64,000 bases of DNA, taken from Pseudomonas helleri. Its GTDB lineage: Bacteria > Pseudomonadota > Gammaproteobacteria > Pseudomonadales > Pseudomonadaceae. The position numbers and the translations under genes were made by a program. Shown piece by piece: positions 28,838 through 39,432 of this stretch. The notes under the pieces were generated by a model. The model saw nothing but the letters and a program-made list of their open reading frames with translations, searched no databases and was not told the DNA's origin. Each line of letters begins with the position of its first letter. Position 1 is the first letter of the stretch. The stretch covers positions 1-64,000 of the forward strand of contig NZ_WIWC01000008.1 in NCBI RefSeq assembly GCF_009600315.1. The letters run 5' to 3'.

Positions 28838-28986
28838 CGTAGCAGCTGTCGAGTAATGCGAGGCTGCGTTCGACGGCAAAGCCGTCGCTAAACCTTTCGA
28901 CCCGGCAATCCTGACACACCGCACTGACAGAGGTTGCGACGATTGCATCGTCGAACGTAGCCTCGCATTACTCGTCAACTGCTACG
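28838..28986. repeat. Long inverted REP-like element
   Basis: Left arm 28838-28875 begins CGTAGCAGCTGTCGAGTAAT. The right arm 28946-28986 ends ATTACTCGTCAACTGCTACG and is its reverse complement with few mismatches over about 38 bp. Each arm has an inner GACGGCAAAGCCGTC-type hairpin. It lies between the convergent maf and sppA genes. Confidence 0.8.
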
Positions 28987-29018
28987 TTATTTTCGCGCTT
29001 GAGATGCAAACCGCCCCA

Positions 29019-29046
29019 CAAAAAAAAACGGCCCGAAGGCCGTTTC
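29019..29046 (-). terminator. Rho-independent terminator of the rluC-HAD-sppA row
   Basis: On the minus strand AACGGCC and GGCCGTT pair around a TTCG tetraloop and are followed by about ten T. It starts about 20 bp after the sppA stop. Confidence 0.9.
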
Positions 29047-29065
29047 TTGAGAGCGTCACAGTCAA

Positions 29066-30055
29066 TCAGCGCAGCGTAGGCCCTTGAAAGCCCATCCACA
29101 TCGCCAATTGCTCAGCCACACTGGCACCCAGCTTTTTGGAGAAGCGATCAAACGCCGACTCCTGCACGGTAAAGTCCACCAGTTCTTTTTCGCCGATCAC
29201 ATCGCGCGCAACCGAGCTGGCATTGCCCAAACCGTCAATCAAGCCCAACGGCAAGGCCTGCTGACCCGTCCAGACCAGACCGGAAAACAGCTCAGGATGA
29301 TCCTTGTCCTTTAGACGATCACCACGCCCCTGCTTCACGCTGTCAATGAACTGCTCGTGAGTAATATTCAGCACGCCCTGCCAAAACTTTGTCTCTTCCG
29401 GCTTTTCAGGCTCGAACGGATCAAGAAAGGCCTTATGGTCGCCAGAGGTATAGGCACGGCGCTGAATACCCAGCTTCTCCATCGCCCCCACAAAACCAAA
29501 GCCCGCTGCCGTCACACCTATCGAGCCGACCAGACTGGCCTTGTCTGCGTAAATTTCATCCGCCGCACTGGCAATGTAATAAGCGCCTGAAGCCCCCAGA
29601 TCGGAAATGACCGCATACACCTTGATGCTTGGATTCAAGCCGCGCAGGCGGCGAATTTCATCATAGACATAGCCCGACTGAACCGGACTGCCGCCCGGAC
29701 TGTTGATACGCAGGATCACGCCCTTGACCTTTGGGTCTTCAAAAGCAGCCCGCAGACTGGTCACAAGATTGTCGGCACTGGCCTGCTCTTTATCCGCAAT
29801 GACACCACGCACATCAATCAGCGCGGTATAACCCGAACCGCTGGTTACGCTGCGCTCCATATCCAACAGAGGCGTAAACAAAACCAGCATGGCTATCAGA
29901 TAGAAAAAGGTCAGTAGCTTGAAAAAAATACCCCAGCGACGCGAACGGCGCTGCTCTTGAATACCCGCCAACAAGGTTTTTTCCAGGAGCTTCCAGCTTT
30001 TATCATCCCCGGCACTCGGCTCAGCCTCTGCAGGCGCTTTCCATTGATCAACCAT
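29066..30055 (-). CDS. sppA: Signal peptide peptidase SppA-like S49 serine protease
   Basis: This 329-aa inner-membrane protease of family S49 has one TM segment (about residues 43-62, FFKLLTFFYLIAMLVLFTPL). The nucleophile serine is in ISDLGASGAYYIAS and the general-base lysine in DKASLVGSIG. The size is that of the short SppA form. It degrades cleaved signal peptides or membrane proteins. It is 20 bp after the HAD gene and ends the row. Confidence 0.9.
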   Translation of the reverse strand: MVDQWKAPAEAEPSAGDDKSWKLLEKTLLAGIQEQRRSRRWGIFFKLLTFFYLIAMLVLFTPLLDMERSVTSGSGYTALIDVRGVIADKEQASADNLVTSLRAAFEDPKVKGVILRINSPGGSPVQSGYVYDEIRRLRGLNPSIKVYAVISDLGASGAYYIASAADEIYADKASLVGSIGVTAAGFGFVGAMEKLGIQRRAYTSGDHKAFLDPFEPEKPEETKFWQGVLNITHEQFIDSVKQGRGDRLKDKDHPELFSGLVWTGQQALPLGLIDGLGNASSVARDVIGEKELVDFTVQESAFDRFSKKLGASVAEQLAMWMGFQGPTLR

Positions 30056-30075
30056 GCTCTACCCCAGCAAAGACC

Positions 30076-30738
30076 TTAATTAACCTGGCGACCCAGCCAG
30101 GTACGCAATTCGGTAAAACGCTCAATCGCCAACCGCGGCTCATACGCCAGCAAGCTTTGCATCGATTGAGCACCATAGCCCACCGCAACAGAATCAATGC
30201 CCGCATTACGCGCCATCAGCAAATCGAAGGAAGCATCCCCCACCATCAAGACGTGCTCGGGCCGAACATCGCAATGGGCAAGAATCTGGTTCAGCATCAA
30301 CGGATCAGGCTTGCTGGCCGACTCATCGGCTGCACGGGTGATATCAAAGAAATCTTCCCAGCCATTAGCCTTGAGCACCCGATCAAGACCACGCCTGGCC
30401 TTGCCCGTAGCGACAGCCAGACGATAGCCCTCAGCCCGAAAGGCCTCCAGCGAGTCCTTTACGCCCGCAAAAAGCGGCGAAGGCTGGGCATCCATAGCGA
30501 TGTAGACATCGGCGTAATGTTGGCGAAATGAAACCACCTGCTCAGGCGTCATATCGGGATAAAGTGTCAAGATGGCTTCAGGCAATCCCAGCCCAATAAT
30601 TCCCTTCACCGCCTCATCATTACGCTCGGGTCGACCAGCACGCTGCGCCGCAATGTGCATTGCGGTGACAATTCGCCCGATAGAGTCGGCCAATGTCCCG
30701 TCCCAGTCGAAAATCAGCAGCTTGTAGTCATTCTGCAC
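30076..30738 (-). CDS. HAD-superfamily hydrolase (phosphoglycolate phosphatase-like)
   Basis: This 220-aa HAD-IA hydrolase has motif [11 protein letters not shown], motif II in [12 protein letters not shown], and motifs [13 protein letters not shown] and [16 protein letters not shown]. Related proteins dephosphorylate small phosphoesters such as 2-phosphoglycolate; the substrate is not defined here. The start overlaps the rluC 3' end by 11 bp, so the two are coupled. Confidence 0.9.
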   Translation of the reverse strand: MQNDYKLLIFDWDGTLADSIGRIVTAMHIAAQRAGRPERNDEAVKGIIGLGLPEAILTLYPDMTPEQVVSFRQHYADVYIAMDAQPSPLFAGVKDSLEAFRAEGYRLAVATGKARRGLDRVLKANGWEDFFDITRAADESASKPDPLMLNQILAHCDVRPEHVLMVGDASFDLLMARNAGIDSVAVGYGAQSMQSLLAYEPRLAIERFTELRTWLGRQVN

Positions 30739-31687
30739 TCAGCAAACGCTCCACGGTTTTAGCCCACATTTCGTCAACCGGTGCCTGCAATTTCAACTCC
30801 CCGCCTTCGGGCAGCGGCACGGTCAGCATATAGGCGTGCAGAAACAGACGCTTACCGCCCAGATCGCGAATTTCCTTGGAGAAGTCTTCATCGCCGTACT
30901 TGGTATCACCGGCAATGCAATGCCCGGCGTGCAAGGTGTGCACGCGAATTTGGTGAGTACGGCCGGTAATCGGCTTGGCCTCGATCATGGTGGCAAAGTC
31001 ACCGAAGCGGCGCAGCACCTTGAATACGGTGACCGACTCCTTGCCCTCTTCATTGACTTCAACCATGCGCTCGCCGGAACGTAGATTGCTTTTCATCAAG
31101 GGTGCGCGCACTTGCTTGATGGACGTCGCCCAGTTACCACGCACCAACGCCATGTAGCGCTTATCGACACCATCACCCCGCAAAGCAGCATGCAAGTGAC
31201 GCAACATGCTGCGCTTTTTGGCAATCATCAACAGGCCGGACGTGTCGCGATCCAGGCGATGCACCAGCTCAAGTTCTTTAGCGTCGGGGCGCAACTGACG
31301 AAAGGCTTCGATGACCCCAAAGGTCAGGCCGCTGCCGCCATGCACAGCAATGCCGGCAGGCTTGTTCAGCACAATCAGCGCTTTGTCTTCATAGACAATG
31401 GCGGCTTCGAGGCGCTGCAACAAGCCTTGAGCCAGGGGCACCGGCTCATCACGCTCAGGCACACGAACCGGCGGCACGCGCACGATATCGCCCGCCTGCA
31501 GCTTGTATTCGGGCTTGATCCGTCCCTTGTTCACACGCACTTCGCCTTTACGCAAAATGCGGTAAATCAAGGTCTTGGGAACACCCTTGAGCCGTGCAAG
31601 TAAAAAGTTGTCGATGCGTTGGCCGGCATATTCCGGCGAGACCTCAAGCAGCTGAACGCTGGGGGTCGGGGGGGTCGTGGTCGTCAT
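30728..31687 (-). CDS. rluC: 23S rRNA pseudouridine(955/2504/2580) synthase
   Basis: RluC makes pseudouridine at three sites in 23S rRNA. The 319-aa protein has an N-terminal S4 domain (residues about 17-80, [20 protein letters not shown]) and the catalytic Asp in [12 protein letters not shown]. It also has the GRTHQIRVH motif. It is divergent from rne across the long rne leader; rluC and rne are also neighbours in E. coli. Confidence 0.95.
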   Translation of the reverse strand: MTTTTPPTPSVQLLEVSPEYAGQRIDNFLLARLKGVPKTLIYRILRKGEVRVNKGRIKPEYKLQAGDIVRVPPVRVPERDEPVPLAQGLLQRLEAAIVYEDKALIVLNKPAGIAVHGGSGLTFGVIEAFRQLRPDAKELELVHRLDRDTSGLLMIAKKRSMLRHLHAALRGDGVDKRYMALVRGNWATSIKQVRAPLMKSNLRSGERMVEVNEEGKESVTVFKVLRRFGDFATMIEAKPITGRTHQIRVHTLHAGHCIAGDTKYGDEDFSKEIRDLGGKRLFLHAYMLTVPLPEGGELKLQAPVDEMWAKTVERLLSAE

Positions 31688-31716
31688 GGCGCGAATGATA
31701 ACAATTTTTTATGGAA

Positions 31717-31745
31717 TTGAAGCACTTAATCATTGCTGCTATAGT
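31717..31745 (+). promoter_or_regulatory. Promoter of rne
   Basis: TTGAAG (31717-31722) and TATAGT (31740-31745) are spaced by 17 bp. The predicted start near 31752 would give a 5' leader of about 640 nt before the rne ATG. Confidence 0.7.
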
Positions 31746-31751
31746 CGCGAA

Positions 31752-32390
31752 CGCCGCCAAAAGCGGCCTGGACAGCGGATTAACGGTGAATCACCGACCC
31801 TGACCAACGCTCTTGATCAGGACGCGAGGCCGTCCTACGGGGCTTTTGCTGCATACGCAGCACGTGGAGTTGTAACAAGCGCAGGTGACATGAGGCCTGA
31901 AGCGAGCCTGGAAAGCAGAGTGCAAACTCGCCTTTTACGCCGATATTCACGGCCAGTTCACAAAGTGCAGTCAGCTGCGGGTGTTGCGAGCGAATGCTTC
32001 GGAAACTACGCCTTTATTAGCCATGATGCGTGAACTCCCCTTTTGGAGAACACGGTAAATGCCAACCCGCTGCGGATTCTGCGCGCGGCAGCACCCGAAT
32101 TATCAGGGATACGTGTAGGGTGGAGATGCACAACCGCCGGACTGTGTAGCACTAGGCTTTTTCAAGACGCTTCATCTCGTCCACAGCCGCTGGTTGATTC
32201 CTCCTCCTGACTGAGTGCTTAACTTAAGTCACCACAGCAAGCAGGAAGCGTAAGTCGCGACTTCGCCCCCATTGGTCGAACCTCGCTGGACACTGGAGTG
32301 GCCAACTACTCCTGACGCACCTGACACCGACCGTGAGAAGTCGTGTGTGCCGAACGCCGTTTCCGGTAGCCCGGAAACCGACGGTACAAC
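31752..32390 (+). promoter_or_regulatory. Long structured 5' untranslated leader of rne
   Basis: About 640 nt separate the predicted promoter from the rne start. I find no gene with a ribosome-binding site in it. It contains several hairpins, for example GCCGCCAAAAGCGGC just before 31770, GCTGCATACGCAGC near 31850 and CGTTTCCGGTAGCCCGGAAACCG just before the ATG. In E. coli the 361-nt rne leader lets RNase E regulate its own mRNA by cleavage. A similar role is likely here, but the sequence is not one I recognise. Confidence 0.6.
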
Positions 32391-35300
32391 ATGAAAAGAA
32401 TGCTGATTAATGCAACTCAACCTGAAGAGTTGCGCGTTGCACTGGTAGATGGCCAACGCCTCTACGACCTGGACATCGAGTCGGGTGCACGCGAGCAGAA
32501 GAAAGCCAATATTTACAAAGGCCGAATCACTCGCATAGAACCAAGCCTTGAGGCTGCCTTTGTCGATTTCGGCTCTGAGCGCCACGGCTTCCTGCCCCTC
32601 AAAGAAATCTCCCGCGAGTACTTCAAGAAAGCTCCTGAAGGCCGCGTCAACATCAAGGATGTCCTGAGCGAAGGCCAGGAAGTAATCGTGCAGGTCGAGA
32701 AAGAAGAACGTGGCAACAAGGGCGCAGCCCTGACCACCTTCATCAGCCTCGCTGGCCGTTACCTGGTGCTGATGCCCAACAACCCGCGTGCCGGCGGCAT
32801 CTCCCGTCGCATTGAAGGCGAAGAACGCAATGAACTGCGTGAAGCCCTCAACGGCCTGATCGCCCCTGCTGACATGGGCCTGATCGTGCGCACTGCCGGC
32901 CTGGGCCGCAGCAGCGAAGAAATGCAGTGGGACCTCGATTACCTGCTGCAACTGTGGACCGCCATCAAAGAAGCTTCGCTGGATCGCTCCGCGCCGTTCC
33001 TGATCTATCAGGAAAGCAACGTGATCATCCGTGCCATTCGCGATTACCTGCGCCAGGACATCGGCGAAGTGCTGATCGACAGCGTTGAAGCCCAGGACGA
33101 AGCCCTGACCTTCATCCGCCAGGTGATGCCGCAGTACGCCAGCAAAATCAAACTCTACGAAGACAGCGTTCCGCTGTTCAATCGTTTCCAGATCGAAAGC
33201 CAGATCGAGACCGCCTTCCAGCGCGTCGTTGAACTGCCTTCCGGCGGCTCCATCGTTATCGACCCGACCGAAGCCCTGGTGTCCATCGACATCAACTCGG
33301 CGCGCGCCACCAAAGGCAGCGATATCGAAGAAACCGCACTGCAAACCAACCTTGAAGCCGCCGAAGAAATCGCCCGTCAGTTGCGCCTGCGCGACATTGG
33401 CGGCCTGATCGTCATCGACTTCATCGACATGACCCCGGCCAAAAACCAGCGCGCAGTGGAAGAAAAAGTCCGCGAATGCCTGGAAGCAGACCGCGCCCGC
33501 GTTCAAGTGGGCCGTATCTCGCGCTTTGGCCTGCTGGAAATGTCCCGTCAGCGCCTGCGCCCATCGCTGGGCGAAAGCAGCGGTATCGTTTGCCCACGCT
33601 GCAACGGCACCGGCATCATCCGTGACGTTGAGTCGCTGTCGCTGGCTATCCTGCGCCTGATCGAAGAAGAAGCCCTGAAAGACCGTACTGCTGAAGTACG
33701 CGCTCAGGTGCCAATCCCGGTGGCGGCATTCCTGCTGAACGAAAAACGTAACTCGATCACCAAGATCGAACTGCGCACCCGCGCTCGCATCATCATCCTG
33801 CCGAACGATCACCTCGAAACGCCACACTTCGAAGTTCAGCGCTTGCGTGATGACAGCCCGGAAGCCAACACCAACCAGTCCAGCTACGAAATTGCTGCCG
33901 CTGCTGCCGAAGTTGAAGAAGTTCAACCTGCCGCTGCGACACGCACTCTTGTCCGCCAGGAAGCCGCCGTCAAAACAGCTCCGCCGCGCGCTTCGGCTCC
34001 GGTACCGACTGAAGCCAGCGCAGCCGCGGCCCCAGCACCGACTCCAACGGCCAGCATCGCCGAACCAAGCCTGTTCAAAGGTCTTGTAAAGTCGCTGGTT
34101 AGCCTGTTCGCTTCCAAGGAAGAACCGGCAGCTCCTGCTGTTGCTGAAAAACCCGCCACACCTGAGCGCCCTGCACGCAACGAAGAGCGTCGCAATGGCC
34201 GCCAGCAAAGCCGTAACCGCAATGGCCGCCGTGACGAAGAGCGCAAGCCTCGTGAAGAACGCGCACCTCGCGAGGAACGTGCCCCACGTGAAGAACGCGC
34301 TCCACGCGAAGTGCGCGAGCCGCGCGAAGACACGCCGGTTGTAGCCGCACCTCGTGAAGAGCGCGCACCGCGTGCTCCGCGCGAAGAACGTGCTCCACGC
34401 GCACCTCGTGAAGACCGCAAACCACGTGGCGAACGTGAAGAGCGTGTTCGCGAACTGCGCGAGCCTCTGGACGCTGTTCCAGTCGTTGCGCCAGCTGCAG
34501 CGGCCATCGAAGAAGAACGCCCAGCCCGTGCACCGCGTGAAGAACGTCAACCACGTGCTCCGCGTGAAGAACGTGCTCCACGGGAAGTCCAGCCGGTAGC
34601 CGCCGCTGATGACGAAGAAGTACTGTCCAGCGAAGCACAGGCCCAGGAAGAGTCGCAGGAAAACGCCGAAGGCGATCGTCCACGCCGCCGCTCACGTGGT
34701 CAACGTCGTCGCAGCAACCGTCGCGAACGTCAACGCGATGCCAATGGCAACGTGATTGAAGGCTCGGAAGAGCAGAGCGAAGAAACCAACGGCGAAAACG
34801 CTCCAGCAACCGCCGCTGAACTGGCTGCCGGTTTGGCCGTCACTGAAGCCGTTGCGAGCTCGGTCATCAGCGCACCCGCTGAAGCCCAGGCTCACCAGCA
34901 AGCTGAACGCGCTACCCAAGCCACTCACGACTCGGCCCTGGCCCAAACCGTTGTGGCTGCAGAAGCTCAAACGACTGCCGTTGCTATTGTTGCAACGCCG
35001 ATTGTCGAGTCTCCAGCGGTAGAAGCGCCTGTGGTTGAGACACCCGCGATTGAAACGCCAGCCGCTCAAGCCCCGGTTGTCGAAGCGCCTGTAGTTGAAG
35101 CGGTAACAGCCATCGAAGCGGTCAAGGCACCTGAAGTTGAAGTGGCCGCACCGGTGGTATCAGCAGAACCTGAAATCAAGGCCGCTGCTGAGCCTGTCCC
35201 TGCCATCGAAACGCCGGTTGCTGCGCCAGAACCCGTGATCGAAGCCGTCGTCGAAGCTCCGGCAGTAGAAGCGCCACGCGTAGAAGCGCCGGCAGCCGCT

Positions 35301-35672
35301 AAGCCCGTCTTCGAAAAAGCGCCTGAGCACGTCAAGGAAGCACGCGTTGTTCGCGAGCCAATTGCCGAACCTGCCGTGGTAGAACCCGCTCCGACTCCAG
35401 CTGCACCTGTTGCCGCCGAAGTTGTGGTTGCTGAAGCCACTGTGATCGAAACCGCTGTAACCGCTCCGGCTGAAACCGTAGTGACTACTGAAGTGATTGA
35501 AGTGGTAGTGGCCGCACCGGCTGCCAGCACTCAGCCAAGCAACGGTCGTGCACCTAACGATCCACGCGAAGTACGTCGCCGCAAGCGTGAGGCCGCAGCC
35601 GCAGCCGCCGCTCAAGCAGCCAGCGAAACCGTAGCCCCGGAAGCAGAGCACGAGCCTAAACCCCTCGCCTGA
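32391..35672 (+). CDS. rne: Ribonuclease E
   Basis: RNase E is the main mRNA-decay and rRNA/tRNA-processing endonuclease and the scaffold of the degradosome at the inner membrane. The catalytic half (about residues 1-510) has an S1 domain, metal-binding aspartates in [13 protein letters not shown] and [11 protein letters not shown] (near 300 and 345), and the zinc-link CPRCNGTG near 400. The C-terminal half of this 1093-aa protein is disordered. It holds a basic Arg/Glu block of tandem APREER-type units (about 615-740), an [17 protein letters not shown] stretch, then a long Ala/Glu/Val/Pro repeat region (VEAPVVE units) to the end. Confidence 0.97.
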   Translation: MKRMLINATQPEELRVALVDGQRLYDLDIESGAREQKKANIYKGRITRIEPSLEAAFVDFGSERHGFLPLKEISREYFKKAPEGRVNIKDVLSEGQEVIVQVEKEERGNKGAALTTFISLAGRYLVLMPNNPRAGGISRRIEGEERNELREALNGLIAPADMGLIVRTAGLGRSSEEMQWDLDYLLQLWTAIKEASLDRSAPFLIYQESNVIIRAIRDYLRQDIGEVLIDSVEAQDEALTFIRQVMPQYASKIKLYEDSVPLFNRFQIESQIETAFQRVVELPSGGSIVIDPTEALVSIDINSARATKGSDIEETALQTNLEAAEEIARQLRLRDIGGLIVIDFIDMTPAKNQRAVEEKVRECLEADRARVQVGRISRFGLLEMSRQRLRPSLGESSGIVCPRCNGTGIIRDVESLSLAILRLIEEEALKDRTAEVRAQVPIPVAAFLLNEKRNSITKIELRTRARIIILPNDHLETPHFEVQRLRDDSPEANTNQSSYEIAAAAAEVEEVQPAAATRTLVRQEAAVKTAPPRASAPVPTEASAAAAPAPTPTASIAEPSLFKGLVKSLVSLFASKEEPAAPAVAEKPATPERPARNEERRNGRQQSRNRNGRRDEERKPREERAPREERAPREERAPREVREPREDTPVVAAPREERAPRAPREERAPRAPREDRKPRGEREERVRELREPLDAVPVVAPAAAAIEEERPARAPREERQPRAPREERAPREVQPVAAADDEEVLSSEAQAQEESQENAEGDRPRRRSRGQRRRSNRRERQRDANGNVIEGSEEQSEETNGENAPATAAELAAGLAVTEAVASSVISAPAEAQAHQQAERATQATHDSALAQTVVAAEAQTTAVAIVATPIVESPAVEAPVVETPAIETPAAQAPVVEAPVVEAVTAIEAVKAPEVEVAAPVVSAEPEIKAAAEPVPAIETPVAAPEPVIEAVVEAPAVEAPRVEAPAAAKPVFEKAPEHVKEARVVREPIAEPAVVEPAPTPAAPVAAEVVVAEATVIETAVTAPAETVVTTEVIEVVVAAPAASTQPSNGRAPNDPREVRRRKREAAAAAAAQAASETVAPEAEHEPKPLA

Positions 35673-35685
35673 TTCTGAAGGCCAC

Positions 35686-35725
35686 TAAAAAGCCCCGCCA
35701 GTTCTGAACTGGCGGGGCTTTTTTA
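35686..35725. terminator. Strong terminator of rne
   Basis: AAAGCCCCGCCAGTT and AACTGGCGGGGCTTT form a 15-bp stem with a short loop, followed by six T. The A run on the left lets it also serve the convergent lipoprotein gene. Confidence 0.93.
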
Positions 35726-35743
35726 TGCACAGTGTTTAAAGTT

Positions 35744-36355
35744 CTAAAAGAACCAAAAGGAGCGACGTTCACGCTCCAGCTCACCACGGCACTGATTGAG
35801 CTGCGCGCCGTAGGTTTTAGCCTGCTGATCGACTTTGCGCGCTACTTGCATCAACCAGGGTTTTGCTCGATAGGTATTACGGCTAAAACCGCCACGGCCT
35901 TCGTGATACGCCAGATACTGGTTATAGGCATCCCACTTGGAAATGCCCAGTTGCTGCTGGGTACCTGCTGCGTACCACCCGATAAACATGATGGCGTCAC
36001 CAAAGTCATCGCGCGAACCACTACTGCCCATACTTCGTTCAAAATCGCTCCAGGCGGGCGGCTGAGCCTGCGCGTAACCGTAGGAAGGGCTAACCCTGCC
36101 CCACGGAATCACCCACAACAGGTAAGCGCGAGGCGGAAGTGCATCGGCCACAAAGCTGCTTTCCTGCTTCATGATTGCCATAGCGATATGGGGCGGGGTT
36201 CCCCACTTGCTCTGCATCGCCACCGAGTCCTTGTACCAGGCCGGATATTGGCGATAGATCGAACAGAGGTTGCCCTGGTCTTTGGGCGGGGCGGTCATGC
36301 ACCCGGTTAACGTCGCCAGACAGAGCGCCAGCGACACAGCAGGAAGTGACTTCAT
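35744..36355 (-). CDS. Lipoprotein with lytic transglycosylase (SLT) domain
   Basis: This 203-aa protein has a lipoprotein signal (MKSLPAVSLALCLATLTGC, lipobox LTGC). An SLT-type domain follows, with the catalytic-Glu motif AMAIMKQESSFVADA and SYGYAQAQPPAWSDFE. It probably cleaves peptidoglycan glycan strands from the outer membrane. It is shorter than the MltC/MltE group, and close relatives sit at this spot in other pseudomonads. It lies 54 bp after murB on the same strand. Confidence 0.85.
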   Translation of the reverse strand: MKSLPAVSLALCLATLTGCMTAPPKDQGNLCSIYRQYPAWYKDSVAMQSKWGTPPHIAMAIMKQESSFVADALPPRAYLLWVIPWGRVSPSYGYAQAQPPAWSDFERSMGSSGSRDDFGDAIMFIGWYAAGTQQQLGISKWDAYNQYLAYHEGRGGFSRNTYRAKPWLMQVARKVDQQAKTYGAQLNQCRGELERERRSFWFF

Positions 36356-36409
36356 TGATGATCCAGACCGAAAAGCCTGCGCATGCGCACATACGTCAGG
36401 CTGGCTCCA

Positions 36410-37429
36410 TTAATACAGGTTAGGCTCCATCTCGAGCTGCACCGCAAAGCGCTCTTCGATGTCAGCCTGAATACGCTGCGCCAGCGCCAGCAACTGCAAG
36501 CCGGTGGCCGAGCCATAGTTGACCAGTACCAAGGATTGCAAGCGGTGTACCCCGGCATCGTTCTCGCGGAAACCCTTCCAGCCTGCGGCTTCAATCAACC
36601 ACCCTGCCGCCAGCTTCACTCGGCCATCGGCTTGCGGGTAACCGATCACGCCGGGGTGCGCCAGCTTCAATTCAGCCGCCAGGGCAGCAGACACCACCGG
36701 GTTCTTGAAGAAACTGCCAGCGTTGCCCAATACCGCAGGGTCCGGCAGTTTTTCACTGCGAATGCTACTGATGGCACGGCTCACATCGGTCGCCGTCGGC
36801 TGTTCAATTCCTTGCTCGCTCAAACGCTGGCGAACAGGACCGTATTCCAGGCGCAAGCGTGGAGCTCGGCTCAGGGCAAACCTGACCCGTAGAATCAACC
36901 ATCGCCCAACCTGCTGTTTGAACACGCTGTCACGGTAGCCAAACTTGCAGTCGTCCAGGGTGAAATCACGCAACTCGCCGGTTTGCCGATCAAGTGCGGT
37001 CAGCCCCGCAAACACGTCTTTGATCTCAACGCCATACGCGCCAATATTCTGCATCGGCGCAGCGCCTACGGTGCCGGGAATCAAGCTGAGGTTTTCCAGC
37101 CCGCACAGGCCCTGTTCGAGCGTCCACAGTACAAAAGCGTGCCACACCTCGCCCGCTTCTGCCTCAATCACGACACGCTCGCCATCGTCTTCGACCAGAC
37201 GAATACCACGGGTTGCCATGCGCATCACCAAAGCGGGTACGTCGGCCGTCAACAGCAAGTTGCTGCCGCCGCCAATCACCAATAGCGGTAAATTGCGTTG
37301 TGCCGAGCACTGCAAGGCCTCACGCACATCGTCATCACTGTGGGCTTCGGCAAACAGACTGGCGCGCACGTCTACGCCAAAACTGTTGAACGGCTTGAGC
37401 GAGGCATTGACCTGCAACTGCAAACTCAT
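36410..37429 (-). CDS. murB: UDP-N-acetylenolpyruvoylglucosamine reductase
   Basis: MurB reduces UDP-GlcNAc-enolpyruvate to UDP-MurNAc with NADPH and FAD. The 339-aa type I protein begins with NSFGVDVRASLF and has LLVIGGGSNLLLT and the FAD-site GLENLSLIPGTVGAAPMQNIGAYG region (read in parts). It also has AGSFFKNPVV with the catalytic Ser. The start has AAGGGG upstream. Only 19 bp lie before it and the kdsB stop; the ptpA gene found there in PAO1 is absent. Confidence 0.95.
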   Translation of the reverse strand: MSLQLQVNASLKPFNSFGVDVRASLFAEAHSDDDVREALQCSAQRNLPLLVIGGGSNLLLTADVPALVMRMATRGIRLVEDDGERVVIEAEAGEVWHAFVLWTLEQGLCGLENLSLIPGTVGAAPMQNIGAYGVEIKDVFAGLTALDRQTGELRDFTLDDCKFGYRDSVFKQQVGRWLILRVRFALSRAPRLRLEYGPVRQRLSEQGIEQPTATDVSRAISSIRSEKLPDPAVLGNAGSFFKNPVVSAALAAELKLAHPGVIGYPQADGRVKLAAGWLIEAAGWKGFRENDAGVHRLQSLVLVNYGSATGLQLLALAQRIQADIEERFAVQLEMEPNLY

Positions 37430-37448
37430 AAGCGCCCCTTCAGCTCAA

Positions 37449-38216
37449 TCATCGAGCCTCCAGCAAACGCCGAACGCGCTCAAGATCTTCCGGGGTATCG
37501 ACACCGGCAGGCGGCGCTTCAAGCACATCGGCCACATGAATGCGCACGCCATGCCACAGAGCCCGCAATTGCTCCAGCCGCTCGGTGTTTTCGAGCCAGC
37601 AAGGGCCCCAGCTTACGAAGTCATGCAGGAAGCCGGCGCGGTAGGCATAAATGCCAATATGACGACGATAAGGCACACCGGCCGGCAAAGTGTCGGGATG
37701 CAGAGCAAAATCATCGCGCGCCCACGGCAGCGTTGCGCGACTGAACGTCAGCGCCAGCCCATTGATATCACTGACCACCTTGACCACATTCGGATTGAAC
37801 AAGGTCTGGGCGTCTTCAATCGGTTCAGCCAGCGTCGCCATGCGGGCTTCAGGATGAGCGGCCAGGTTGGCAGCAACTTGATCAATCACCTGGGGCGGGA
37901 TCATCGGCTCGTCGCCCTGGACATTGACCACGATGGCATCGCTGGCCAAACCCAATTGGGTCGCGACCTCTGCCAGACGGTCAGTGCCGGACTCATGGTC
38001 TGCGCGGGTCAGAACCACGTGCGCACCGAACGCGTTGCAGGCGTCGACAATGCGCTGATCATCAGTGGCAACCACTACCTGTTGCGCACTGCTTTTACAG
38101 GCCTGTTCCCAGACATGCTGAACCATCGGTTTGCCAGCAATCATTTGCAGCGGCTTGCCGGGCAAACGGGTCGACGCAAAGCGCGACGGAATTACGACGG
38201 TAAAAACCGGGATCAT
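37449..38216 (-). CDS. kdsB: 3-deoxy-manno-octulosonate cytidylyltransferase
   Basis: KdsB activates Kdo with CTP for lipopolysaccharide core synthesis. The 255-aa protein has the nucleotidyltransferase motif [27 protein letters not shown] and [11 protein letters not shown]. It overlaps the Trm112 gene by 4 bp (ATGA), indicating coupling. Confidence 0.96.
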   Translation of the reverse strand: MIPVFTVVIPSRFASTRLPGKPLQMIAGKPMVQHVWEQACKSSAQQVVVATDDQRIVDACNAFGAHVVLTRADHESGTDRLAEVATQLGLASDAIVVNVQGDEPMIPPQVIDQVAANLAAHPEARMATLAEPIEDAQTLFNPNVVKVVSDINGLALTFSRATLPWARDDFALHPDTLPAGVPYRRHIGIYAYRAGFLHDFVSWGPCWLENTERLEQLRALWHGVRIHVADVLEAPPAGVDTPEDLERVRRLLEAR

Positions 38217-38398
38217 TTATCCAGACGCTCATCGGTGTCGAGGGTGCGTGCTTCGCTTTCCAGCATCACCGGAATGCCATCGCGAATCGGGTAAGCCAGG
38301 CCGGCCCCTTTACTGATCAATTCGGTTTTATCGGCGCTGAGCTTGAGCGGGCCTTTGCAAACCGGGCAAGCGAGAATATCGAGCAGTTTGGTGTCCAT
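38213..38398 (-). CDS. Trm112/YcaR family small zinc protein
   Basis: This 61-aa protein has the CPVCKGPL motif and [10 protein letters not shown] typical of Trm112-like proteins that sit between lpxK and kdsB. The second Cys pair of eukaryotic Trm112 is absent, as in most bacterial versions. In eukaryotes Trm112 activates methyltransferases; a bacterial role is not settled. Confidence 0.92.
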   Translation of the reverse strand: MDTKLLDILACPVCKGPLKLSADKTELISKGAGLAYPIRDGIPVMLESEARTLDTDERLDK

Positions 38399-38421
38399 AG
38401 GGTTCCCCTGAAAAGAATGAG

Positions 38422-39432
38422 TTAGGGTGAAAGATGATTAGGTAAAAGCCGCGACAACTGTTGGTCAAACCACAGCACAAATGCCTGCGACGGCACAGCG
38501 TCTACCGCGAGATACCACCAGTCGGGGGACGCAAAGTCTCGGCACTTCACCGCATCTTTTTCCGTCATCACCATGGGTAATGACGGTTTGAAATTCAAGA
38601 CCTCGGCACTGTAAGGCGCATGGTCTGCGAAAGCATGGGCAATTGGCCGCCAGTGTAGCGCTTCAAGGGTAGTGAAGAAACGCTGCGGATTACCGATCCC
38701 TGCCACGGCGTGCAACGCCTGTTCTGGCGCAAAATAATCCAACGCCTGACGTTCTCCACTGACCAGATTAATCAGTGCCGTGGGCTGTAACTGGAAGGAA
38801 AATCCGCCCGACGGATCATTGGCCGCGCCGTTGTATAACACCGCATCGACACTATTCAAGCGCTCTGCGGGCTCACGTAAAGGGCCGGCGGGCAAACAAT
38901 GACCATTGCCCAGGCCTCTGGCGTTATCAATCAAAACCAGTTCCAGATCTCGGGCCAGCCGGTAATGCTGCAAGCCGTCGTCAGACAGGATCAAGTCCAG
39001 CGGCTCACTGTCCAGCAAGGCTTTGACGGCGCGACTGCGATCCGGGTCGATCATCAACGGCACGCCTGTGCGCTGCACAATCAACAGGGGTTCATCGCCT
39101 GCAACGCCAGCGCTGTGTTCAGCCTGCACACGCCAAGGCAGGTGCGGCGGTTTGGCCCCATAGCCACGGCTCACCACACCCACCTTCAAACCGCGACGTT
39201 GGCAATGCTCGATCAACCAGAGAATCAGCGGGGTTTTTCCCGTACCGCCCACCGTGATATTGCCGACGACGACCAACGGCACCGGCGCACGATAGATGTC
39301 GCCCTCGCCCGCCACGAAACGAGCACGTTTACGCTCGACCACACGGCGGTATAAACACTCAAGGGGGCTCAACAACCTGAGCAAAGGGTGCCCGGCATAC
39401 CAGGCGCGCAACAAACGATCAGACATGGCCAT
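38422..39432 (-). CDS. lpxK: Tetraacyldisaccharide 4'-kinase
   Basis: LpxK phosphorylates the lipid A precursor at the 4' position at the inner membrane. The 336-aa protein has the Walker [15 protein letters not shown] and the [20 protein letters not shown] segment. Its ATG overlaps the exbD stop (TGATG). An internal ATG two codons later is an alternative start. Confidence 0.95.
   Translation of the reverse strand: MAMSDRLLRAWYAGHPLLRLLSPLECLYRRVVERKRARFVAGEGDIYRAPVPLVVVGNITVGGTGKTPLILWLIEHCQRRGLKVGVVSRGYGAKPPHLPWRVQAEHSAGVAGDEPLLIVQRTGVPLMIDPDRSRAVKALLDSEPLDLILSDDGLQHYRLARDLELVLIDNARGLGNGHCLPAGPLREPAERLNSVDAVLYNGAANDPSGGFSFQLQPTALINLVSGERQALDYFAPEQALHAVAGIGNPQRFFTTLEALHWRPIAHAFADHAPYSAEVLNFKPSLPMVMTEKDAVKCRDFASPDWWYLAVDAVPSQAFVLWFDQQLSRLLPNHLSP

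Noticed and set aside
31677..32033. 118-codon frame in the rne leader
   Set aside because: No ribosome-binding site and no family resemblance; it lies across the rne promoter and leader hairpins.
32229..34550. 773-codon open frame on the minus strand opposite rne
   Set aside because: It is the complement of the strongly biased rne coding sequence and its translated product is low-complexity Phe/Ala/Arg-rich. It has no ribosome-binding site and no domain, while rne is certain.
36945..38294. 449-codon open frame opposite murB/kdsB
   Set aside because: It spans two certain genes and their junction on the other strand; no start signal or domain.
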